Assembly: GCA_002839805.1 (NCBI GenBank)
Contig: PGYT01000019.1
Location: forward strand, 1-45,586
DNA length: 45,586 nt
Reading direction: 5' to 3'
Origin: Ignavibacteriae bacterium HGW-Ignavibacteriae-2
GTDB taxonomy: Bacteria > Bacteroidota > Ignavibacteria > Ignavibacteriales > Melioribacteraceae
Of the stretch, positions 35,100 to 44,421 are shown one piece after another. The number at the start of each line of letters is the position of its first letter. Position 1 is the first letter of the stretch. The notes under the pieces were generated by a model that saw only the letters and a list, made by a program, of their open reading frames with translations, did not search any database and was not told where the DNA came from. A program made the position numbers and the translations under genes.

Positions 35100-36434
35100 A
35101 TGCTCTATAAAATTTCTCTTACTATTCTTTTTATTTCCTTGTTCGTCCAGCAGATCAAAGGCTTTAACTCGGACACGCTTGATGTAGATGACAATACCTT
35201 TATAAAGGTTGATTCAATTGAGATAAGAGGGAATGAAACTACAGAAGATTTTGTAATTATGCGCGAACTTACTTTCAAAAATGGCGACGAGATCAGCGGT
35301 AAAATTTTATCATATAACAAGGAACGTATATACAGTCTTGGTCTATTTAATTTTGTTAAATTATTCGCCGAAAAAAATGACTCGGTTATTGTAATCGTTA
35401 TTAATGTTGATGAATCATGGTATATTTATCCTATTCCCTTTTTAAGTGTGCGGGATAAAGACTTAAAACAAACATCATACGGGATGAGTTTATTATACAG
35501 AAATTTCCGCGGTAGAAACGAAACAATACAAGCGGTTGCTTCATTCGGATACGATAAATTTTATTATTTATCATATTTAAATCCTTTATTGATAGAATCG
35601 CAAGGCATAATATTCAGCTCATCAATTTTATATCAAACTCCGGTTAATAAAAGCAGAAAGGCTGAAATAATTCACGGCGGGTCCTTTGATTATACGGTTG
35701 CTTCGGGTGCTTTCAGTTTTGGTAAAAGACTCAATCAATTTAATGATGTTTATCTGATTAGCGGCTATAATTATGTGGAGGCACCAGAAATTAATTTTAA
35801 AGGTATAACCGCATCGGACGGTAATATTGATAGAGGAATGATGATGGGGATGATGTATGTCTACGATACCCGCGATCTTAAACAATTTCCGACAAACGGC
35901 ATATATTCGAAATTTGATTTTTTACACAAAGGTCTTTTTAATTCGAAAATCAATTATAATGTTTGGGGAATAGATTTCAGGGAATATAGAAAAGTCATCG
36001 AAAACTTAACAGGTAAATGGCGCGTTGCATACAGGAACACTTTCGGAGATTATGTGCCTTTGTACGATTATTTCTTTTTCGGTTATCTTGATTATATTCG
36101 CGGGCATAGAAACAATGTTAGAGAAGGTAAAAATATTTTAATGACTTCTTTCGAAACCGCTTATCCCCTTTTAAAAGAATGGGATGTGAGTTTAGATTTA
36201 CCTTTGATTCCTAAGAATTTAACTTCCGCTAGAATTGCTTTCCATTTAAATTTATTCTATGATGCGGGAATAACGTATAATAAAATAGAACAATTAAGTA
36301 TGAATAATTTCGATTCCGGTTTCGGTGCGGGTATTACAATACTGGTATTGCCTTATAACGCAATAAGATTTGAATATGCTTTTAACAATAAAGGTAAAGG
36401 AGAATTTTTAATTGGATCAGGTTTTTCTTTCTGA
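35100..36434 (+). CDS. Outer membrane protein with one POTRA and an Omp85-type barrel
   Basis: A BamA/TamA-superfamily protein of 444 residues. The signal peptide is LYKISLTILFISLFV-like and ends near residue 21. One POTRA domain (about 34-104) has VDSIEIRGNETTEDFVIMRE and YSLGLFNFVKLF. The rest forms a 16-strand-type barrel, with YDTRDLKQFPTNG and the conserved-type LRGY-like element YIRGHRNN (about 334-341). It ends in Phe (GSGFSF), as outer membrane proteins do. BamA itself has five POTRA domains and about 800 residues, so this is a short paralogue of unknown substrate. It overlaps rsmE by 23 bases. Confidence 0.85.
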   Translation: MLYKISLTILFISLFVQQIKGFNSDTLDVDDNTFIKVDSIEIRGNETTEDFVIMRELTFKNGDEISGKILSYNKERIYSLGLFNFVKLFAEKNDSVIVIVINVDESWYIYPIPFLSVRDKDLKQTSYGMSLLYRNFRGRNETIQAVASFGYDKFYYLSYLNPLLIESQGIIFSSSILYQTPVNKSRKAEIIHGGSFDYTVASGAFSFGKRLNQFNDVYLISGYNYVEAPEINFKGITASDGNIDRGMMMGMMYVYDTRDLKQFPTNGIYSKFDFLHKGLFNSKINYNVWGIDFREYRKVIENLTGKWRVAYRNTFGDYVPLYDYFFFGYLDYIRGHRNNVREGKNILMTSFETAYPLLKEWDVSLDLPLIPKNLTSARIAFHLNLFYDAGITYNKIEQLSMNNFDSGFGAGITILVLPYNAIRFEYAFNNKGKGEFLIGSGFSF

Positions 36435-37158
36435 CACCGAATTATATTTCACTACTCCCGATAAAATAGCCAAACAAGATGTGGTTATTGTCGGCGAGGA
36501 AGTAAAACACATATCTCAGGTAATGCGTAATAGCATTGGGGATGAAATATTTGTTACCGACGGAACTGGTAAAATATTTCGCACAAGCATTAAACACATC
36601 TCAAAAGGGGAGTGTATTGCTGGAATAATACAAATATTTGAATATTCCGATCCTCTAATGGATTTTGTAGTTTGCATTCCTCGTTTGAAGAATAATGACA
36701 AATTGGAACTGGCTTTGGAAAAATGTGTGGAACTAGGAATAACTAATATTCTTGTGTTTCAATCATCCAGATGCATAGGTAGAGGTTCGAAAATCGAGAG
36801 GTGGAATAAAATATCTATTGGCGCTATCAAACAATCTCTGCGCAGTTTTTTACCGACAATAGAGTTTTTAGATAAATTTGAAAATTTTAATAATTTATCA
36901 GGCATTAAAATAATATTCGATCAATCGGGTGATATTTTATTTAAAGATTATTTGAGCTCCAATTCAAATGACAACATCAATGCGGATAATAAAAAAAAAT
37001 ATTTAATCTTCGGTCCAGAGGGGGGATTATCAGAAGACGAAATCAACTTGGTTAAAAATAAAAAAGTGTTAAAATTGAACAATAACAGATTAAGAAGTGA
37101 AACGGCTGTTATAAACGCTGCTTCGATATTGTCGCATTACTTTACAGAAGTTCAATAG
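36412..37158 (+). CDS. rsmE: 16S rRNA (uracil-1498-N3)-methyltransferase
   Basis: SPOUT-family methylase acting on 16S rRNA U1498, 248 residues. The knot motifs are FGPEGGLSEDEI (about 199-210) and NNRLRSETAVINAAS (about 223-237). KCVELGITNILVFQSSR (about 104-120) is also standard. The N-terminal PUA-like domain includes VKHISQVMRN. The start is TTG at 36412 with AAGGAG at 36397-36402, inside the end of the Omp85-type gene. Its 3' end overlaps the convergent purine phosphorylase gene by 17 bases. Confidence 0.94.
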   Translation: MDQVFLSDTELYFTTPDKIAKQDVVIVGEEVKHISQVMRNSIGDEIFVTDGTGKIFRTSIKHISKGECIAGIIQIFEYSDPLMDFVVCIPRLKNNDKLELALEKCVELGITNILVFQSSRCIGRGSKIERWNKISIGAIKQSLRSFLPTIEFLDKFENFNNLSGIKIIFDQSGDILFKDYLSSNSNDNINADNKKKYLIFGPEGGLSEDEINLVKNKKVLKLNNNRLRSETAVINAASILSHYFTEVQ

Positions 37159-37972
37159 TTTTTTTAATCAGTTTTTCAAACTGTTCTTTAACTACTTCTG
37201 CTGTTTCCATAACCTCTGTGTGAGATAATTTAACTTGTGAAATTCCAGCCGCCATATTTGTAATGCAAGAGACAGCCGCTACTTGCAATCCTAATGTTAA
37301 ACCAAATAATGCTTCGTGGGCTGTTGACATACCCACCGCGTCGTTAGAGGTCATCTGCATCATTTTTATTTCCGCGGGAGTCTCATAACTAGGACCTTTT
37401 GTAAAGTAATAAACCCCTTCTTTAAGCGGTATTTTTTCAGATAAGGCAGCCTGTTTTATCGCGTTGCTGATTTTTTGGGATGGAAAATCGAGAGATCGGT
37501 TTTTACTATCAAGAGATGTTAATCCCACAAGGTCTGTTATCTCTTTTTTAATATTTATAGTGTTCAATGAAGTAATAAGCATAAGATCTGCCGGATTAAA
37601 ATTTTGATTTATTCCTCCCGCCGCGTTTGTTAAAATTAAATTTTTACAACCTAATTTATATGCGATTAGAACTGGAAGAACACATTCGTAAATTTTATAT
37701 CCTTCGTAAAAATGAATTCTGCCTTGAAATATCAAAAGTTTTTTGTTATTGTGTTCAGCAAAATGAATATATCCCTTATGTCCCTGAACTGTAGATTCCG
37801 GGTAACCATTCAAATCTGCTGTAGGAATAGACTTTATAGTATTAACAACATTAGCAAATCCGCCCAACCCGCTGCCTAAAATCAAAGCTGTTTCTGGCTC
37901 AAAAGGAGCGAGTGATTTAATTTCTTTTAAGAGATTATCGTATTTGAATTGAATATCCATAAGGCCAGTCAT
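37142..37972 (-). CDS. punA: Purine nucleoside phosphorylase
   Basis: Splits inosine/guanosine-type nucleosides with phosphate. It has 276 residues, the trimeric PNP class. Motifs include LILGSGLGGF (phosphate loop, about 30-39), GHKGYIHFAE, FQGRIHFYEGY (about 78-88), TNAAGGINQ (about 114-122) and GPSYETPAEI (about 191-200). The ending AAGISQVKLSH is diagnostic. The likely start is the ATG at 37972; a second ATG at 37960 is possible. It is the last gene in the run cdd-tdk-nupC-punA, separated from nupC by 143 bases. Confidence 0.95.
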   Translation of the reverse strand: MTGLMDIQFKYDNLLKEIKSLAPFEPETALILGSGLGGFANVVNTIKSIPTADLNGYPESTVQGHKGYIHFAEHNNKKLLIFQGRIHFYEGYKIYECVLPVLIAYKLGCKNLILTNAAGGINQNFNPADLMLITSLNTINIKKEITDLVGLTSLDSKNRSLDFPSQKISNAIKQAALSEKIPLKEGVYYFTKGPSYETPAEIKMMQMTSNDAVGMSTAHEALFGLTLGLQVAAVSCITNMAAGISQVKLSHTEVMETAEVVKEQFEKLIKKTIELL

Positions 37973-38115
37973 AATTTGAATTATTAAATGAAAATTTATT
38001 TATTATACATAACTATAAAAAATATCCTGAATAAAAAAATTACCGTTATTGTTTTCTTCTTTTTTCGTACACCATTTTATAAACAATCCCAACGGACAAA
38101 GACTAATATTCACAA

Positions 38116-39468
38116 CTAAAAAAGTATTCCAGCCAGAGTCGCCGTCATTAAAGTAGCCAGAGTTCCGCCAACTACCGCGCGTAATCCGAGTTTTGCTAAG
38201 TCGGATTTTCTATCAGGCGCAAGGGGGGACAATCCTCCAATCTGTATCGCGATAGAGCTAAAATTAGCGAATCCGCACAAAGCATAAGTAGCCATTAAAA
38301 TCGCTTTTTCATTTGCCATTTCTTTTAATTGAATTAAATTACTCATATCCAGGTATGCCACAAATTCGTTAAGTACCACTTTGGTACCTATAAGACTTCC
38401 GAATTGAAGAGCGTTTTCCCAAGGAACTCCAATTCCATAAGCGAGAAACTGAAGAATAATCCCGAAGAATAATTGCATGCTTAGAGGATTGCCGTAATGC
38501 TGAATTAAAATGGCGTTAAGACCTACTAGATTACCAAATCCTTCCAGCGCGTAATTAACAAGTGCGATAAGCGCTATAAAAGCAAGCAGCATAGCTCCAA
38601 CATTTAATGCCAGTTGTAACCCTTCGCTGGCACCGCCGGCGGCTGCTTCAATTACGTTGGAAGATTTGGTTTCGATTTTAACATTTACATTTCCTTTTGT
38701 TTCCGGTTGTCCCGTTTCAGGAAAAATAATTTTTGAAATTACCAAGGCGGCAGGTGCGGCCATTACACTCGCTCCAAGCAAATGCGTAGCGAACAACAAT
38801 TGTGCTTCATAAATAGAAATTCCCATCGATTGTGCGAATGAACTGCTTAACATCTGAATGTAAGCTGCCATAACGCCGCCCGCAATTGTTGCCATTCCTC
38901 CTGTCATAATTGTCAGAAGCTCGCTATTGGTCATTCCTTTAAGAAATGGTTTTATCATTAGCGGCGCCTCAGTCTGCCCTACAAAAATATTCGCGGTGCA
39001 TGATAACGATTCCGCTCCGCTCGTCCCAAGCACTCTGGCCATTACCCACGCCATTGCCTGAACAATACGCTGCATTATTCCGAGGTGATATAAAATTGCC
39101 ATTAAGCTTGCAAAGAAAATAATAGTGGGGAGCACTTGAAAAGCGAAAAAATAACCGAGACTATTTTCAGTTCCCGGGCTAATTGCCAAATCACCGAAAA
39201 TAAACTTTGCGCCTTCCGTGGTAAAATTTAGTATAAGTACAAAGAAACTGCTTATCCATTGGAAAAATAATTTAGGCCAGCCAAACACGAAAAAAAACTC
39301 ACCGAGTTCTTTACCTTTTATTATAAAAATTGCGAATACAAACTGCAGTGTTAGACCGCTAATTACAAGACGCCAACTTATTCTACTTTTATTATTCGAC
39401 AATAAATACGCGATCCCAACAATTAGTAGAATTCCAATCATTCCACGGAGGATACCGATCATATCCAT
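38116..39468 (-). CDS. nupC: Concentrative nucleoside transporter (NupC/CNT family)
   Basis: Sodium- or proton-coupled nucleoside importer of the inner membrane, 450 residues with about ten hydrophobic segments. The diagnostic motif NIFVGQTEAPLMIKPFL is around residues 161-177. The gate region NYALEGFGNL and the C-terminal ALCGFANFSSIAIQIGG are also present. AAGGAA precedes the ATG. It lies 10 bases after tdk, so the pair is surely one transcript. It supplies nucleosides to Cdd, Tdk and the purine phosphorylase. Confidence 0.95.
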   Translation of the reverse strand: MDMIGILRGMIGILLIVGIAYLLSNNKSRISWRLVISGLTLQFVFAIFIIKGKELGEFFFVFGWPKLFFQWISSFFVLILNFTTEGAKFIFGDLAISPGTENSLGYFFAFQVLPTIIFFASLMAILYHLGIMQRIVQAMAWVMARVLGTSGAESLSCTANIFVGQTEAPLMIKPFLKGMTNSELLTIMTGGMATIAGGVMAAYIQMLSSSFAQSMGISIYEAQLLFATHLLGASVMAAPAALVISKIIFPETGQPETKGNVNVKIETKSSNVIEAAAGGASEGLQLALNVGAMLLAFIALIALVNYALEGFGNLVGLNAILIQHYGNPLSMQLFFGIILQFLAYGIGVPWENALQFGSLIGTKVVLNEFVAYLDMSNLIQLKEMANEKAILMATYALCGFANFSSIAIQIGGLSPLAPDRKSDLAKLGLRAVVGGTLATLMTATLAGILF

Positions 39469-39478
39469 TTAGTTTTCC

Positions 39479-40057
39479 TTATTCTGATTCAGGAATATAA
39501 TGATGCTTTCTGCAGCGGGCTTCGTAACTATCCACCGCTCCTACCAAAACACGTTCACCGGATTTAATTGTACGTTGTGTTCTACCCGCCGGATTTCCGC
39601 ATACAACGCAAATAGCAAGAGTTTTTGTAATATACTCCGCAATTGCTAAAAGCTGATGCATCGGTTCGAAAGGAATACCACGGTAATCCTGATCCAAACC
39701 CGCAACGATCACTCGAACTCCTTTGTCAGCAAGTATATTGCATACATTTATTAATTCGTTATCGAAAAACTGACCCTCATCAATTCCAATAACTGAAGCG
39801 TTACCGGCAAGTTCCAGAATTTCGGATGAAGATTTTACAAGTATAGACGCTAGGGCCTGCTCGCTATGTGAAACAATTGAGCTTTTCGAATAACGTTGAT
39901 CAATTTCAGGCTTGAAAATTTTTACATCAAGTTTGGCGATTTGTGCTCTCCGAAGTCTTCTGATTAGTTCTTCGGTTTTACCGCTGAACATACAACCGAC
40001 AATAACTTCAACCCAACCGGTATCGGCAGGCACAAAATGAGGCGTGAAAGTTGTCAT
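39479..40057 (-). CDS. tdk: Thymidine kinase
   Basis: Phosphorylates thymidine/deoxyuridine. It has 192 residues, the type II bacterial class. The P-loop is GCMFSGKT (21-28), the acidic motif is [10 protein letters not shown], and zinc-type cysteines follow in [13 protein letters not shown] and CRKHH. The nucleoside lasso region is typical. It is sandwiched between cdd (61-base gap) and nupC (10-base gap) in a salvage group. Confidence 0.97.
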   Translation of the reverse strand: MTTFTPHFVPADTGWVEVIVGCMFSGKTEELIRRLRRAQIAKLDVKIFKPEIDQRYSKSSIVSHSEQALASILVKSSSEILELAGNASVIGIDEGQFFDNELINVCNILADKGVRVIVAGLDQDYRGIPFEPMHQLLAIAEYITKTLAICVVCGNPAGRTQRTIKSGERVLVGAVDSYEARCRKHHYIPESE

Positions 40058-40118
40058 AAAAAACCAATGTCAAATGTTAGATGAAATATTTTAAAAATGG
40101 TCTGCCTGTGGATTCAAA

Positions 40119-40511
40119 CTATAAAGAATCTTTAGTAAATGAATACGGCAGCAGCTCTTTTAGTTTAACAAGTTTAAAATCATTAATATTTTTAAGCATA
40201 ATAACGTCGATATCTAATCCACAAAGTTCGGCGAGTACTTGTCTGCATGCTCCGCAAGGTGATATATAGTCGTGTGAATCGCTTGTAATAGCAACTGCCT
40301 TAAATTTTTTCTCTCCCTCTAAAACGGCTTTATAAACGGCTGTTCTTTCAGCACACATAGTAAGTCCATAGGATGCGTTTTCGATATTGCCGCCCGTGTA
40401 TATTTTACCATCCTCAGTTAACAAAGCGGCTCCAACGCGAAAATTTGAATACGGAGCGTAAGCTTTTGTTTTTGCTTTTTCCGCTTCCTCTATAAGCAGT
40501 TTATAATCCAT
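40119..40511 (-). CDS. cdd: Cytidine deaminase
   Basis: Converts cytidine/deoxycytidine to uridine forms. It has 130 residues, the small tetrameric class. Zinc ligands are Cys53 (CAE, with catalytic Glu55) and Cys86/Cys89 (PCGAC). The substrate loop YAPYSNFRVGAAL covers 18-30. AGGGAA lies before the ATG at 40511. It begins 18 bases after the glycosyltransferase gene and heads the nucleoside salvage set. Confidence 0.97.
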   Translation of the reverse strand: MDYKLLIEEAEKAKTKAYAPYSNFRVGAALLTEDGKIYTGGNIENASYGLTMCAERTAVYKAVLEGEKKFKAVAITSDSHDYISPCGACRQVLAELCGLDIDVIMLKNINDFKLVKLKELLPYSFTKDSL

Positions 40512-40529
40512 AAGTTCCCTATAAATAAA

Positions 40530-41612
40530 TTATGACCATCTTTTTTTAAAACGAAATGAGTTTATAAAATTAATAATGATAAATACTTCGTAGGTTAGTG
40601 GTAATACGAACAGTTCAAATGTATTAAACTTATAGCCGAATTTTTCTTGGAATGAATTAGTTATCAAATAATCAACCAGCATTTTAATTATTATCGGTAA
40701 AACAAATATAGAACTAAGAAATGATAATAAAAACGAAAAGAGACAAAGAATATTTGCCGTATGCCAAAGAGTAAGAATAATTTTGTGACGCAATAAATAG
40801 TGATGTGAAGTTGAAGTGTGTCTTGCTTTCTGTTTAAAATAATCGTTTAAGGATTTCTTTGGTTCCGAATAAACGAATGCCTGATTAGTTGTAATAAATT
40901 TAATTGATAATTTATGTTTAATAGCTTCTCTTAAAAACAAATCGTCGTCGCCGCTCAATGTTTCGTTAGTTCCATTATAGCCATCAAGTTTATTAAACAC
41001 ACTCTTTTTGAAGGCGAAACTGCGTGCCGAAGCCGAATAAGGCAGACCTATATTCGCAAATCCGAAAATGAGAAGATGGCTTCTTAAACTTTCGAAACAA
41101 ATTATTTTATTTATGATTCCTGAGTTCTGATTAAGGGGCGCTACACCAAAAACAATGTCGCAGCTATTCAATTTTTGTGAGAAATATTTTAACCATTTCG
41201 GCTGAACAGTGCAGTCCGCATCCGTTATAATAAGATTTTCAAAAGTTGCGTTATTAATACCAATTGTAAGTGCTGATTTTTTCCCGATATTTGAAGAATC
41301 TGAACGGATAAGTTTAAGATTATTATTTTTTGATGCATAGCTGGAAATTATTTCAGCGGTATCGTCAGTGGAATTGTCGTTTACGATAATTATCTCAAAT
41401 TTATCCTGCGGATAATTCAGTTGATCTAAAGAACTTAATAATGCCTGGATGTTTTTGGCTTCATTCTTCGCAGCAATTATAATTGAAAAATTTAATAATG
41501 TGCTTTCGGTTAATGTTTCTTCGGAAATTCTACTTAGAGAAAAAAATAGGAGAAACCCAATTAAAAGAAGGAGAAGTGAGAATAACAATATTATAAGCGT
41601 AATTACAAACAT
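40530..41612 (-). CDS. Membrane glycosyltransferase, family 2
   Basis: A GT-A fold enzyme anchored in the inner membrane, 360 residues. It has one N-terminal helix (1-28) and two to three C-terminal helices (about 285-350). The catalytic domain shows IIAAKNEAKNIQALLSSL (about 48-65), VNDNSTDDT (sugar-nucleotide site), the DxD-type ITDADC (about 132-137) and GDDDLFLREA (about 219-228). The QxxRW position reads QKARHTS, so the tryptophan is replaced. Such enzymes add sugars to lipid carriers or cell-surface polymers; the donor and acceptor are unknown. It lies after the helicase gene, with an 85-base gap, and before cdd. Confidence 0.88.
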   Translation of the reverse strand: MFVITLIILLFSLLLLLIGFLLFFSLSRISEETLTESTLLNFSIIIAAKNEAKNIQALLSSLDQLNYPQDKFEIIIVNDNSTDDTAEIISSYASKNNNLKLIRSDSSNIGKKSALTIGINNATFENLIITDADCTVQPKWLKYFSQKLNSCDIVFGVAPLNQNSGIINKIICFESLRSHLLIFGFANIGLPYSASARSFAFKKSVFNKLDGYNGTNETLSGDDDLFLREAIKHKLSIKFITTNQAFVYSEPKKSLNDYFKQKARHTSTSHHYLLRHKIILTLWHTANILCLFSFLLSFLSSIFVLPIIIKMLVDYLITNSFQEKFGYKFNTFELFVLPLTYEVFIIINFINSFRFKKRWS

Positions 41613-41697
41613 AGACTTTTATCGTTAAGAAGTTGAAATATTAATAAAATCATAAAGTGAATAATTTAATTCAATAAATATGTTAAAAACGGTTTTA

Positions 41698-43698
41698 TTA
41701 AAATTCATCTTCAATAATCCATTCCTCTGCTATGTTCTCATCCATTCCCGCAATAAATCTTGAAGGTTTAGCCAAAGTAAAACCAACTTGCCGGTCGAAA
41801 ATACTTGTAGGATAACAAACATATAAATTCTGTTTTGCACGTGTAGATGCCACGTACATCAGCCGCCTTTCTTCTTCAATCGATTCAAGGCTATCGAACG
41901 ATTGGCTCGAGGGAAAAAAACCTTCGAGCGCATGCATAATAAAAACACTATGCCATTCCAATCCTTTTGCAGAATGAATAGTAGAAAGTGTTAAAAATTC
42001 CTTTTCTTTTTCTTCCGCATCTACGTCAATTACACTATCCTGAGGCGGCTCAATGGCCATATCAGAAAGAAAAGTTTCTGTATCCGTATAGTTGGCGGCA
42101 ATATTGGAAAGAATTTCCAAATCTTTTTTTCGTTTGTTGAAATCGTCGTATTTGTTATAAAATAGTGGATTATAATATTCAAGAATCAATTCAATTTTGT
42201 CCGCGGGGTGGTATTGTTTCTTTCGAATATTGAATAACAAACTTACAAGCGGATTTACTTTTTCGTGATAGCTGCCGGGAATTAAAGCTTCAGTCGATTC
42301 GTAGGAGTTAAAATCCAGCGAGTCCAGAGCTGCCATTATCATTTGAGCTTTTTTTGGACCAATACCCTCGTGCAGCATAAGCACCCGATACCAGCTCACA
42401 AAATCGCGCGGATTGTCGGATATTCTCAGAAACGCAAGTACATCCTTAACGTGAGCGGTTTCAACAAATTTCATTCCGCCGAATTTTATAAAAGGTATAT
42501 TTGCTTTCTTCAGTTCAACTTCCAAATCGAATGAAAAATATGAGGATCTGAACAAAACCGCTATGTCATTTAGAGGAACTCCTTCTTCGCGTAATTCCAA
42601 CACTCTTTCAACTATAAAGCGTGACTGCATATTTTCATTTTTTGCGGCCACAATACCGGGAAGATCGCCGTTTGTTCTCCGGGTATATAAATTTTTAGGA
42701 TATTTTTCAACGGAGTTCTCAATAATTTTATTAGTAAAGTCGAGAATCGGTTGTGTGCTCCTGTAATTTTCTTCAAGTTTTATTAAAGTTACATTTTTAA
42801 ATAGGGAAGGGAATTCCATTATATTCTTAAAATTCGCACCGCGAAAAGAATATATCGATTGGGAATCGTCGCCTACGACCATTACGTTATTATTAATCTG
42901 AGCAAGCGCTTTCACAATATCCGACTGCAATTTATTTGTATCCTGGTACTCATCAACCATTATAAAATGAATATTAGACAGCAGCGCCCTTGCGGCCCCG
43001 TTATTGAGAGTTAGAAAATTTTCCAGATAAATTAGAAGGTCATCGTAATCTAGTAAATTATTTTTGACTTTATATTCATTGTAAATTCTTTGTACATCAG
43101 AAATTTTATCGATGTACTGAACAAAATGCGGATAATCTTTTTCGAGTAATTCCAGAATGGGAATGCCTGTGTTTGAGCTAAGACTTATAACACGGAGCAA
43201 GGTTTGTTTATTTGGGAATCGTTTCTTTAATTCTGATAGTTTTAATTGCGCGCGAATAAGATTTATAACATCTTCGCTGTCACCCTGATCCAATATTGTA
43301 AATCCCGAATCGAGTCCGATAGCTTTTGAATACTTGCGTAACGTAAGGTTCGCGAATGAGTGGAATGTTCCACCATTTATTTTAGAACAGCGGTGGTCCA
43401 GCAGAATCGCAGCTCTGTTCATCATTTCTTTTGCGGCTTTACGGGTAAACGTAAGCAGAAGTATGGAAGAGGGATCATAGCCCGATTCAATTAGCCGGGC
43501 AACACGATAAACCAAAGTTCGGGTTTTACCTGTGCCCGCGCCGGCAATCACAAGATAGTTACCTTCAATACGTGAGGCGGCTTCAAACTGAGTGGGGTTC
43601 AACTCATGCTGATAATTTATAGAAAATCGGGCTTCGGTTAGTGCCGGTTTTTGTAACGCCGTTTCATTTATTCTTTTTAACGTATATTTCTTAGCCAC
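41698..43698 (-). CDS. UvrD/PcrA-type superfamily 1 DNA helicase
   Basis: An ATP-dependent 3'-5' helicase of repair or replication, 666 residues, a little shorter than typical UvrD/PcrA (about 720). Motif I is AGAGTGKT (52-59), Ia LLLTFTRKAAKEM, II VDEYQDTNKLQ, III GDDSQSIYSFRGA, IV around VLFRSSYFSF, V STIHSAKGLEW and VI EERRLMYVASTRAKQNLYV. The N-terminal 35 residues before NPTQFEA are unusual for the family. It starts with GTG at 43698, with AAGAGA as a weak ribosome binding site. No nuclease domain is present. Confidence 0.94.
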   Translation of the reverse strand: MAKKYTLKRINETALQKPALTEARFSINYQHELNPTQFEAASRIEGNYLVIAGAGTGKTRTLVYRVARLIESGYDPSSILLLTFTRKAAKEMMNRAAILLDHRCSKINGGTFHSFANLTLRKYSKAIGLDSGFTILDQGDSEDVINLIRAQLKLSELKKRFPNKQTLLRVISLSSNTGIPILELLEKDYPHFVQYIDKISDVQRIYNEYKVKNNLLDYDDLLIYLENFLTLNNGAARALLSNIHFIMVDEYQDTNKLQSDIVKALAQINNNVMVVGDDSQSIYSFRGANFKNIMEFPSLFKNVTLIKLEENYRSTQPILDFTNKIIENSVEKYPKNLYTRRTNGDLPGIVAAKNENMQSRFIVERVLELREEGVPLNDIAVLFRSSYFSFDLEVELKKANIPFIKFGGMKFVETAHVKDVLAFLRISDNPRDFVSWYRVLMLHEGIGPKKAQMIMAALDSLDFNSYESTEALIPGSYHEKVNPLVSLLFNIRKKQYHPADKIELILEYYNPLFYNKYDDFNKRKKDLEILSNIAANYTDTETFLSDMAIEPPQDSVIDVDAEEKEKEFLTLSTIHSAKGLEWHSVFIMHALEGFFPSSQSFDSLESIEEERRLMYVASTRAKQNLYVCYPTSIFDRQVGFTLAKPSRFIAGMDENIAEEWIIEDEF

Positions 43699-43790
43699 TT
43701 AAATCTCTTACACTTATCCAAAGCCCGTTTCTCTTTTCTATTTTAAACTCTGTTGTCTTATTATAGGAAATACTTACAAACTAAAAAAAA

Positions 43791-44357
43791 TTAACGTTTC
43801 CTAAGAGCAATCGGTTTATTCAATATTTCATTTATAATTATAAGATCTCGAAGTTCGTTAGTATTCTTCAATTTTAATTTGATATCGTTTCTTCTTTTAA
43901 TTGTGTACTTGCTTTCTAAGGATCCAATTGTTTTTGGTTCCTCATCATCATTTCGACTCTCGCGTGATGTTTTTATGCGCCGGGTGTATGATTTAGTTTG
44001 TGCGCTTTGTGCGGATCTTTTAATTGCCTCCTCAAAATACGAATCAACCTCAGATAGTTTCTGAGGTTTATATTGAGCATGTTCGTTGTAAACATCCGCG
44101 GATTCGTCGAATGGATCCGCGGATTTTGATGGATCGCCGGAATCATATTTATATCTGGCTGACTTATCCTGCTCAGGTTTATCCGTTCCGTATATTTCAT
44201 CGGGGAAAAGAATTTTGCCGAGATCAATCGATTTTTTAGATTTCTGTTTTTCTCCATCATTTTGCTCAGTATTGGAAGTTGGTTTTTTCTTAAAAAATGA
44301 ACTCAGCGCGCTGACTATAAAAAATAATATTACAAGATATTCTACAATGTTATCCAT
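43791..44357 (-). CDS. Hypothetical membrane-anchored protein, disordered middle
   Basis: Not recognised as a named family. It has 188 residues. One N-terminal helix (about 3-22, EYLVILFFIVSALSSFF) is followed by a long polar, probably disordered region rich in Lys, Asp and Ser (about 24-160). A compact helical tail reads TNELRDLIIINEILNKPIAL (165-184) and ends RKR. Short bacterial proteins of similar layout often end in a pattern like xxAIIxSEILgpPxALR, so the tail is probably the functional part; this is from memory and not verified. It lies between the helicase and floA, 64 bases after floA on the same strand. Confidence 0.6.
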   Translation of the reverse strand: MDNIVEYLVILFFIVSALSSFFKKKPTSNTEQNDGEKQKSKKSIDLGKILFPDEIYGTDKPEQDKSARYKYDSGDPSKSADPFDESADVYNEHAQYKPQKLSEVDSYFEEAIKRSAQSAQTKSYTRRIKTSRESRNDDEEPKTIGSLESKYTIKRRNDIKLKLKNTNELRDLIIINEILNKPIALRKR

Positions 44358-44421
44358 AATTTTTTCACCACAGAGATCAGGAGGAAACTAATAAGAATTT
44401 TATACCACTGTGATTTTCCCT

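Noticed and set aside
35018-35110. A short GTG-started reading frame with a hydrophobic stretch overlapping the Omp85-type gene start
   Set aside because: It could be a leader peptide, but its GTG falls inside a hairpin and nothing else supports translation.
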